Shown here piece by piece: positions 49,201-61,200 of a stretch of DNA of 64,000 nucleotides (position 1 is the stretch's first letter; every line of letters starts with the position of its first letter). This stretch comes from Oreocharis arfaki. Taxonomy: Eukaryota > Chordata > Aves > Passeriformes > Paramythiidae. The stretch is taken from positions 1-64,000 of the forward strand of contig VZRR01006744.1 in assembly GCA_013398015.1 (NCBI GenBank), read 5' to 3'. The position numbers and the translations under genes are program-made. The notes below the pieces were generated by a model. It saw only the letters and a list, made by a program, of their open reading frames with translations. It was not told the DNA's origin and did not search any database.

Positions 49201-52200
49201 GCTGTGCAAAGGACCAACGCTGATGCCCTACCAAAGACTAGAATCAGCTCTGGATGTTTCAAGACATCCAGAACTGCAGGAATAGCACATATTCAAGACA
49301 TAGCACAGCAGGAATGCAAGAAGAATGCCGGGGCCTGCACAGCAGAAGGCTGTGACCAAAGGTACTGATGAGAGTCAGGAAGCACTCTTTTGCTCCCTTT
49401 CCAGTGTTTCATAGTGGATCCATATACAATGGCTACCCTTGCATTGCAGTCTTTAGCTAGAACTTCTCTTCTAGAAGCATGAAGCCTCAGGAAAATATGA
49501 AAATGCCAGCAAAAAATGCCTCTAGAATCACTGTGGAAGGCATTTGCAGGGTTTCCAGAGAAACCTCATCTTTGAGAAAGATAGCATACAGGGATATCAA
49601 ATGCAGACATGAATCTCTTCCTGCTCCTCTGGAAAGGGTAATAGGCACAAAGCAAGTCACCTTCCTAGATGAGAATGAACATAAATCTAGACTCTAGAGG
49701 TGATCATAAGCATCCAAAGTGTAACATTTAAACTGGAAGAAAACATCTCATCCGAAGTGCACACTGGCACAGGTCTCCAAGAGAAGTTGTTCTGCAGTGG
49801 CTGTTGTGCCTTTTGTGACAGACTGAAGCCATGTGGAACACAGAACTAATGAATATGATCAATTCTAAGGGCTGAGTGGAAAAGAGGTGCTGTTAACTCA
49901 CAATCTAAGGAATAAAACTGAAAGCTTCACCAAGTTGTTCTGTAACAACTCTTTCCATTGAGGTAAAGTAACCAGATCCCTCTGCAGTGAAGATGCATTG
50001 TGGTAACTACAAGAACCCAGACAAATGTTTGCTCAGACATGGACAGAGGAAACAATGAAATACAAGACATCCATGGTGGGGAGACAATGTGAGCATCCCA
50101 ATATTTAGGAAATTGGAACCATCTCCTTGAACTTCTAGAAAAGGTACTGAATGCAGTCACAATCCAGAACATGATACTGTTCATTGCAGAAGATCTTGCA
50201 GAAGCCCAAGATATGGTGCCAACCTGAAGTTTTTGGCTGGAGTGTAAGAAAGTAGCTGCTGCAGCAGTACTGTTTTTAGGAACCAGCCTTCGTATCATTA
50301 GAGGCTACAGGGATTTAGAACTTTTGGATTCAAGAGTGTTAGCTCTTGTCAAAAAAAGAACATGAGAAGGATCCCGGTAAAAGAATGGAAAGGATTAGTT
50401 GGGAAGTAGAAGGCAGAGAAACTTAACTGCAGCTAACATATCCAGGCTCAAACATAAGGTATAATATGCTTCCAAGACAACAGATAACATGGCAGTCACA
50501 TTCCAGCTGATGTGAAAGATGGAGGCTGAGAACGGCCAGAAGAAAAGAGATTTGGCACTCTCCCTACCATCTTTACCAGTCCAACTTGAAAAAATGAACT
50601 GAATGTTGTTATGAGCCAAATTTAGCAATGCTACTCTCGGACAGAAACTACACAAAATAGCCCAAGGTGGTCAACAGGTGGGGTAAAACATCATCCCTCC
50701 AGGACAGAATTCCAGTGGAATGCATATTATATTTTCTGTTTAAGAATTCCCATGCTGTCTTTGAGGGGAAGATTTCTCTGTGGATGCTGGCACTTCCCTT
50801 GAGGGTCTTGTGATGGGCATTCATGGTAGATAATGAATGTGAAGGGAATGTGGCATCAAGAATGACTTATGGGTTGAACAGCAGTGACACATGCCATGAC
50901 TCTAGTGCTGATGACTCTGTTGAGTAAGATCCCCTGAGCAAGGGGGCTCAGTGTCTCAGAAAAAATAGCAAGATCTGAAGAAAAGGACGGTGAGAGCGGA
51001 CACTTTATCCATGACCTTTTAACCAGGTAGCTCCTGAATACAACATGCCAGAGATCTTCACAGGTAATGAGATCAAAAGCATTTGGCTTGACCATTTCCG
51101 AATTAAATTCAGGAATGCGAGCTCCTATGTCACAAAGTATTTGAAAGACTAGGGCAGACTTCCAAGTTCAGCAGGGATCAGAAGGTGGAACAAAGTCTTC
51201 AGAAAAAAAATACAAAACCAAAAGCAGATCAAGATAAAGACTCATCAGTCAGCAGAAGGGCAATGAACAGGTGGTGGTATGTTCTCTCCTGTATGCCAAA
51301 CACCAAGCCAGAATGGACAGGGCACACCCTCCATGAATACTACACAGGAAAAAGCATAAATCTCACCAAGTAAGGCACAAGTATCTCCACTGTTAGAATG
51401 TACATACAGACTCATTAGAAACCAAGTCATTCATTTCTTGAAGTCATTAACTTTTTCCATTTAGCACACGCCTGTAAGTAACTGCTAGTCTTTTGACTTC
51501 CTTCCTACTCCGGAGGATGTTTTAAGAGACAAAAGTTATCAATTATCCTTTATAATAAAATCTATCACGTATATTCTGACTTAAGGAACATACAGAGAAA
51601 TTTCTGCTGGAATTTTTAATATGTGGATAAATTGAAGCAAATCTGCCCCAGATTTTGACAGCCCAATGCTAGTCACACTTTCAATGGAGTTAATAAATTA
51701 AGTTGCCCAAATTCTGCTTAACCTACAAGTAGTTTTACCACTTACTACTGTATTTTCAAATAGCAACAGCCATCAGTTACACACAAATCAAAGTCATATC
51801 ACTCTGAGGCACTTAATGGTTCACATTTAACTGTTCTCCCCTCACACAATCAGACATGTCACTTTACACTTCTTACTCATGTAAGAAAGTTATGGTAGTG
51901 TTATCACTGCCTGCCTAGTGCCACCCTAATCCAGAAAGGTCCCCTAGATTTGCCAGACAGTGCTCCAAGGAATTTTGACAAGGGAGAAAGGTTTTTTCAC
52001 AGATCCCTCTGACTATTCAATCAGGCATTTCACAAGGACAGGGACGTATTTTTTGACTACTCATAGTGAGGTGAAATTACGTACCTGTAAGCATACAGAG
52101 AACTTTTCCAGCATCCTAAGGCAGACTTGAACCTGCCACTGAGCAGATGCTCCATGGAAAATTAACCCACGGGACTTACAGCTCCAAGAGTTGAATATGA

Positions 52201-55200
52201 AGAGTAGCTGCAGGCAGCTTTGTGCCTTAGTGTAGTCAAGCACACTTTCCTGTGAGAGCAAGCCTGCAGCGAAGCCAGGAGCATCCCTGTGTTGGTTTTG
52301 CATGGCCTGGTTTTTGGTAGCGGGGGGGCCACAGAGGTGAAGCCACATGGGATAAACTGATCCAAAGAAAGATTCCAATTTATCCTGCACCTAATACCAA
52401 TTTTTTGAACAGGAGCAAGATTGAGTTTAAGCTCAGTCAGTTCACCAAAGGATTAATGACTACTTGAAGGGCAAGCAAACTTGCTCCCTTCATGTCCCTG
52501 TGACTAACCCATAATCTAAGGAAAACATTGAGAGCACAGCTGAATTTCAGTGAGGTTTCAAGGGGACAGCAGTAGTGTAGATACCCCAGAAAGACAGCAG
52601 TAGCAGTACATGCCATCTGTATTCTAGCTGAAGCAGAAAAATCACTGTTTTGTTGAGACACTGATGCCAGTCACAGAATCAGAAAATTGATTATGCTGGA
52701 AAGACCTTTAAGATCAAGTCCAACTGTGAAGCTGAAGTTACTGCTGCCTTTCTTGGAATTTATTATGGACTTTCAAAACAACTTCAAATGGTCTTAAAAC
52801 TAAATAAAAACTTGAGAGAAGCCACACAACAACCAAGTGACTTCTCTGCTTCATTTTGGTATGAAGTGCAGAGCTTCTGCTCAGTCTTCAGCAGAAAGAA
52901 GCTCTACTGAATTTAAGTTCAATAACAACAACTGAACCATTGACTTTAGGGGTGGAAAAGGGCTTCTGGGGACAATAAGGAAAACTAAACAAGACCAATG
53001 AGACTTGCACACAATGGCTGAAATTTTGATCAGTAGAGTGGAAAGCTGTCTGCCTCTTCTTATTTGTATCAGGGGCTTTGGTGTACACAGAAGAGGTTGC
53101 TGCTGAAAACACACAAGTTGAGTCTCTACTTTACCTTTATCTCGAGTAAATGCTCTACAGAGAGCAGGGCTTTAGAACCACAGCTCTGCAAGGCAGGAAG
53201 TTCATAAGGACACCAAGATTAGCAAAGCCAAAGGTGCCATGGGCATGACCAGAACCAATGAGGTTCTTTGGTAACTACATAGTAAACTTGAGGGGTAAGG
53301 GGAGTTCCAAAAAATCTGTATTTCATCCTCTCCAGGCACACCAGAGCAGGTCAGGACAGGGCCTGAAGCTAATAGTACAGACAGTGCCATGGAATGTTAC
53401 ACTGCCAGCCTAGAAGTTGGAGTAGATAGCACCGAGTGTCCCATCCTTCATCCCACTGTTCACAGTCTTAGGTCTGGTTTGGCACCCCATCTTTACTAAC
53501 TTTCTTCAGAGTGCTCTCCCCTGCAAATGCAGTCGGGTCTCAAATGAGAACGGGTATGAGACAAAGTCTCCTTGCTTCAATGAATGGGCTGAGGAACAAT
53601 ACCCAGCCCTACCTAATTCAGGAAGCACAGTGTTGTGAACAGGTGTCATTAAGAAACAGGCTAATCCAGGTTACTCCTGATTACTTTCTTGTTCCCCATG
53701 TGCATGAGAAAATAGTTTCCAGAATTAGTTGTTCCACCACCTCCACAGGGTTTGAGATGAGGCCCCTTTCAAATGAAATATTCTATTCTACTCTACTCCA
53801 CTCCACTACATTCCAAAACCAGTTTTGCAACAACCCAAAAGCATTTGCCCATACCAAAATCTACAGTCATTCAGATTTACTATGCATGAATCTCTAATTG
53901 TCATGTGTTTAAGTAATGTGTCAAAACATAACTCATATTAAAAAGGTATTTCACATTTTTATTTATTCCATGCACACAAGTGTAAAGATAACTTATGTGG
54001 AATATGCGGAAACCCACACACAATGCTTTCCTACCTCCAGGCATAATCTGCCCAACATCCTGCACAGTTAACACTGACAACTTCTCCTCTGTATCCACTC
54101 TGATCACACCAAAACTCAGACAATTCATGGATAACACTGCTTTTCCTGGAGGGGGGCCACCCAGTTCAGAAGGTCTGGAAGACAGAAAGTCCAGTCAGAT
54201 ATGAATCAACAGACCAATATTAGTGATATGGTCACTAAAAACACTGTGCTGGTTTCTCAAGATTGGTAAGGTTAAGAAAAATAATGGTTTCTCACTTTAA
54301 ACAAACAAGAGTTCAAGACATATTGTAACTAAATAAAGAAAGAGCTAAAACAAAACTCCTCAAAATTTCAAAGTTTTTTGTTTCAAGTTTTCTTGAAGTC
54401 GACTTTCTGAAAAAGCACATTTTGATCAGAACTGCTATCAAAAAATTCCAGCATATCCCATCTATTAATCTATTAATAATTAAAGTACTTTTTCTCAGAG
54501 CATCCCTTGCTATCTCCAGAAATCCAGTGGTACTTTTCAGACCAGTTACAATTATTTTTTTTAAATTTTAGGCACCTGTTTACAAGACATCCTACATAAG
54601 CAATTAATTGAGGATTTACCCTCTTCCTCCTCCCAAATAAGTAAGTCTTGTTTCGGGGCATTTTAAAAGGTCCTCCAATAACTTCAGTGAGGATGAGACC
54701 TCACTTTCCCAAAGCATGGAAAAAACACCTTCTGCCTGACTATTCTTAGAAAATTTTAAACTTTTTAAAGAAACCAAAAAAAAAATATCACCCATCCTTC
54801 AGTGAAGGAGATACCTGTGAGCTTCATATTTCCTCTGCCTAGGTCTTTGGGCATCTCTATGTGGGTCATAGTATTTTCTGACTAGTATCTTCATGCGAGA
54901 TGCCCCATCCCTGGAAGTGTTTAACGCCAGGCTGGACAGGGCTTAGAGCAACCTGGTGTAGTGGAAGGTGTCCCTGCAGGGGGTTTGAACTCCTTCCAAC
55001 TCAAAGCATTCTGTGATTCTATGACACATTTCAATAGTAAAGAAAAGCTTCAGTTCACTTCTCCGAAAAGGGAATTACCTCCGAATAGCAACAGTTAGTG
55101 CCTCTGAAGAACTAGCACAGGGACAGATTACTTCTGGTCTCAAACCTCTGGATTGAAATACATTCAGGAATGCGTCACAGGAAGATATTGACCCTAGAAA

Positions 55201-58200
55201 GAACAATCACATAATTAGAAACATTTTTCTAAGAGCAGGAGAGCTTGAGCTGCAGGAATTCAAAGTCTGTGCTCACTCTCAGCTCAGTTATACGAATATT
55301 GTCGCATTCATGTACAAACCAAATAGTCTTCCAAACTCTCTGAAAGACATTCCAGTTCATTATTAGAGAGCAGATTTGGAAAACAAACTCCTAGTGACTA
55401 ACAACTACACTGAATGAAATTCCCAACTGCATACTCCTCCTGTAGCAGCACTCACCAGCACTTAATATCATAGAAAGTCCTTCAGGGATCAGAATACTTT
55501 GTCACTAAGGGTGACTTCATGTCAACTTCTTATACAGCTCCTATGTGATTGTTTCTTAGAGAGGTCACAGCACTTAAAATCAAATATCAAATGCTTCTGA
55601 CATACCTTCACAACTCTACCAGGCCTCTAGCACTTGGCCCAAAGTGGATTATATCTATATTTATATCTCATAGGTATCAGTTCAAGTCAATTCATGGAAG
55701 AGTATAGCACTAATGAAAACGTGAAGTTTGAAAAATGAATTTATACAGGTAGGTATGGCCAAGAAGTGCAAACAGCAATAAAAAAGCAGTGGCATTACTG
55801 GCAGACAAATAGTGTTCTACTACGGAACAAACTGCTTAACTCCCCAAGCACCAGCTCTGACATAGGGCTTACAACAAACAGAATCTTGGCAACACTGACA
55901 CTCAGGAATTCATACTCACATGGATTGGCTCCATCTGCCACTATTAACATCCGTAAGGAGCTCAGGCTGACATCTCTCTGATCCCGCTGAGCCAAAAGTG
56001 ACCAGTGCATATCACGAGATTTTACTACTGCTACACGGGCTGGAAATCAAAACAATAATTATGCTGCATGTGCAGAACAAAATAAAGATCAATTATAAAA
56101 TTATGCAAGTATTCTTGTGTATTTACACAAATTTATGATACTATACACAAAATTTATGACATTACAAACGCAGAAAACCAATACAAACGCCAAATATTCA
56201 ACTACTGTAACGTGTATACTCAATGTCTCCAGATGGACTTGATCATAGAATTCAAATGTTTGCTATAAATTCAAATACTAAGAAACACAGTTTCTTTAAA
56301 GGTCTTTTAGAAGAAGCCATCAACATCACTCATTATTGAAACTATCAGCACACAGAATACTGAAATGGGTTACTCAGTGGCGTACACAGACATTTTGCCC
56401 AAACAATTTTATTTGTTTTTAATAACCCAAAAAGAGATGGGTGAAATAAAAAATCTTGTGGGGTACCTTTGTATGAGCAGACTTTCTGTATCCAGGAAAG
56501 TGGATTAACCTTCATTAATGCATAAGGAATACTGATGACATGCATCCTGTTCATAACACTCTATGAGAAAGAGATTCAGAAATAAACTTCCAAGGGGTTT
56601 AAAAAATATAGAACATGTAACAATGCTTAAATAAACTCCCCCATCATCACAGCTACAGCATAACTCTTACAGTTAACTGGTAGTGAAAACTATGCGTGCT
56701 ATGAAAAAATAAGCTACGCAAGTTACTGAAAAAGTAACGGTTTATTCTGAAACATATAAATATTGAAACAAAAACCATTTGAGAGAACTGATGAATTTAT
56801 GGCCTCATTCTGATACCAGTACACTATCCTTGGAAGAAGGAAATTGCTGCAGTTTTTTGCCTTCCTTGCAATACTCACTGTCAACACTCCATGCCAAAGG
56901 CCAGCCTCTCTTTTGAAATCCAAGACATTCGTTAGTGTTTCAGCTGAAAGTGAAGGAAAAAAAATATTGTATTTAAAAAGCATATTTATAAGAATACTTA
57001 AGAACTACAAATGTTTGTTAAATCAACTCTGAAACTTCCATGACTGCTAAGAAGCCAAAGCTCTGTTGCCTGTAACATAGAGGCCGCTTAAGATCCAAGT
57101 GGCTTGTTCTACTTAGAGCAATCATCTTTGAATTATGATTACTAGACTAGAATATTATGAGGTATTTAAGACCTTAATTCATTATAATACGCCTTCCATG
57201 TGAGTTTGTAACATCTGCCAATGAACTATGCAGACTGAAAATTTAGTCTTGAAGCAAACTTCTTCAGCTGAACTGAAAAAGTTCATCTGTATTTGAAAGA
57301 ATTAGATCCAGTAAGAAATATCACCATGGCTCTAATAAACTTTCTTGAATATTTTCTCTGAGAAATTGGAGTATCTTATGTGATTCAAAAAACCAAATGA
57401 GAATCTAAGATTTTAAATCAAGGATTCAACCTCATTTTCGAGAGGTTTCATGTTGTATTGATCAGGTCAAACTTGCTTATCACCAATGTAGGATGGATGT
57501 ATGCAGGAAAGTGCTTGGTTAATGGTAGCAGAGATTAACTCTGTGCAGATGGTCAAAACCAAGCGCAGTTCTTGGCTGTTCACTGGAAGCATGACTGCAA
57601 ACAAGCAGATTTCTCACTATATTCACATCCCTGGGGAGATGTTCTTTTGTGGGACATGACTAGCTAAGAAGAAGATCCCCTTCTTAATTATGATTTTCCA
57701 GGTGGCTTAACTCTCTTTCACACATCACACCCCTTATGAATGAAGAATTTTGTCTTTCCTGTTGCAGTTGGAGCTACTGCTCTGTATCTAACGTTCTCTA
57801 AAGACAGCAAACATGATTATGCAACATAAAGTGTCTGAGATGCAAAGTTGTCAGTGTAATTTTAAAGTTACACCTATCTAACTTACCTTCTGAATAACCA
57901 CATGCCTGAGTCAGTGCATGACAGTGTGCCAGCATGGAGGCATGAGATACAGTAATGCCCACTGTGCTGCCCTCTTTACTTGTTTTGTACTGAGAAGAGA
58001 AAGTGTATGCAAGCATTAGATTAACCGCAAAACCAAGAAAATTTACAGTAGTGAATATAAAAACAAATCCAGCTTAAGTCAAAAAGCTAGCATAAAAATA
58101 TATTTATGTCCACAGAATACCCTAATATGGCAAAAAATCTGTTTCTCTACTCCAATTAAAATGCCCTGGCGATCCCAAAATGCTGATTATCCCTAATCTT

Positions 58201-61200
58201 CAACCTCACTCCACAGTCACTCAACTGAAAGTCTGCCTGGCAGCTTGATGGAAACATTCTTGTTTCACAGTTTAAAATATCACAGCCGTCTTTTTATTGT
58301 ATCAAGAGTTTAAAGGAAGAAAACATCACATAAACTATGACAGAGTAACCATACAAGTTATCATATTACACTGGATCACCTCGATATAAGCAATCTCGGT
58401 GCTGGCATCCCGGACCTGTGGATGCCAGTCCTTGGCTGGTTTTGCCAGATGCTTCCCATCAATCACAAACCAAATGAGACGAGGCCAGCCTTCAAAGAAA
58501 AAGAAAAGTTACTGTCACCACAATTCCAAAACTCAGAGTTTTTTCCCCAGTATTCAAGGATAACAACAGGAGGTAAGCAAAGGCAAAATCCCACGCCTGA
58601 GAGGAAGAAACAGCACAAGGCACTGCCATGACAATCAAGGCAGTTCTTTATACGTAAAAACCTTGCAAGCAAACCCAAAAGCTGAAGTTTGACAGCAACA
58701 ATGAATATACCTGATTTTTATCCCACAAAAAATAAAACCCACACCTTTGAACGTCACCACCTCGCCAGTCTGAGCTTTCGGAAGGCCTTTCTGACAGGCA
58801 TCAGTGGTTAAAGCTAACGTCACTCCACAGCTGCCCAAAAGAAACCCAATCTGCTGACTGCCAGCATCCTGTAAGGAAACCAAGTAATAGTAAAATTACA
58901 AATAACAAAGCTTTTGGGCAGTTTTTTGTAACTTCTTCATGTTTAGAAAACATTAAGTCAATTTATATCACAAGAAAAAACAGAAGTCTGTCCCATAAGA
59001 CCTTTAAATGACTGAGAAAATTTAGTTTTGCTTAGTGCCAGGTAAGATTTGGCAGCAGATCTAGTAAGGAAAGCAGTGTCAGAAGCAATGGTTGTACAGC
59101 CCTCCTCAACCCAATAGGGATGTTTATAAATTCTGCTAAAACAGAAAACTGGTTTGATGCTGTTTCTGAGTCTTGACACACTGAGGAGCAGAGCCTGTAG
59201 CTTTTTAGCTCTTGCCTAATAATCTCCATGTGTGTAGCATTATACCTGTGTTTCCAGCAACTATGGTGTTTCTGCCTGCCTCATTACTCAGCATGAGAGC
59301 TGAAAAGACAACCTTTCTCTGATATAGTCACAGAAATACTTCCACACATTTTTGAAAATAATTAATTAAAACAATTTCTACAATTAAATACCCTAAAATA
59401 CTTAAATTACTAGCTTAGTATTATTTCCCCTTTCCTTAACTATAATATTAAATATAAATCCAAGCACAGGATGTACACTGAACAGTCCAGCTGATGCTTT
59501 CTAAAGAGCAGGCTCTGAAGGCCCCCATGAAAGGACTGTAGGATTTAGACACACACACACTCAGAGAAACACTTCATTTATTTATCAAACCATAAAAATG
59601 TTGAATGTATTTGCCTACCTTTCTTGTCAGTGGAACTTCTATTGGGACAGGAATAAGTTCTGCTAGGAGACATCCATAAAATGCCACCATAAACATAACT
59701 GGATCACTATTAGGAAATACGAGAGCTACCTACAAAAACACAATAAAATAAGAAAATAATTTTTCTTGTCATTTGGCAGAGATGGAGAGCTGCTTTTTAA
59801 TTTGTGGAACAAAAATTTTACAACAATATACAGGTTCATATATAACCAGGAACAGTTAATACTAAGTATTGGAACAATGTATTATTACAAGTCACAGTAA
59901 TGATTATTTCACAATATATTACTACAATATTTTATTAAAAGGCTTTCTTCAGCTAAAGCTGTTCCTCACTATTTCATCCATAGGGACCACTTCCAACAGC
60001 AGCCTACCCGGTCTCCAGGCTTCAGCAGGGGCTCATTCTTAGTGGTTAGCTTGTTTAACAGGGTATAAGCTAACTTCAAGCTTCGACTCCACAGCTTGCC
60101 TAAAAAATAAAAAAAGAAATTAAGAAATAGAAACTAAAATATTAACACTTAATTGGCAAATGTCAGTCTCTCATACATGCACTAACCATGACTGTATCAG
60201 AACAGCTGGCAGAGAGTCCAAGTACAATTTAGAACTTGGCTTCTTTTTTGTTTACCTTTTCCTTTTTTTTTTTTAAATTTTAAATGTAAAACCAAACATG
60301 ATATTCTAAACAACACTCAAAGCTCCACTGCAGAGTAATTGAACTACTGCAGCTGGTCAGCTATATTTCCTGCATCCTTCATCTGTGAGAATGCAAACAA
60401 TAAACATTCTAACATACTATACAAGGAAATGCTGCAGTGAGCTATCCTGAAGGACACAGCTATTTTCCCCAAAAATGCAATTTACTATAAAACTTCTAGT
60501 TCATTAATACAGGCAAGTTTCACTTCCCATCATTAACATCCTGATTATGCTCCTGAGGTATGAGTCTTCTCTATAAGGCTGTGCAAAAAGATGCTAAAAA
60601 GGAATGTCTCCTCTGGGAACCTGAAGAGTGCATTATTAGTCATCTGTTTCTACCTCCCAGTTTACACTGGGCTATTTTTAGTGTTCTTTTATGAAAAAAC
60701 CCCACAATTCTATGAGATTTACAAATAGCCATTTGGAAAGAATCAATATGTCTTACAATAAACATATTCCCTTCCTTAAATCCTTTAAAAATGCTTTTCA
60801 TATACAATGAATTTATAATTTACATTCCTACAGCAATCTCAAATCATGTTATGAGCACAGGCAGTCCCTCTGAAGTAAGGCAAACTGCTGTTCCACGATG
60901 AATACCTAATTCCCCCTCACAGCTGGCTCCAACACGTACCATAGGTCAGGGTATAAATTGCTTTCCCAGTGGTATCCAATGCCGTCAGACAAGGGGCTTT
61001 GGGCTGGGTTGTTCCCCAGCGCTGCAGGGCAGCCAGCAGCGAGGGGGGCCAATTGGTCACAACCCCCAAGGGTTCCCCTTTAAGTACATTCACTTGATTT
61101 CCTTCAGGCTTTGGTTGATTTGGGTCAGGCTGTTGCACTAAAACCAGAGCACAGAAAAAGGGCAACGTCAATCTGTACAAAACATGTAAGTTACACTTCA

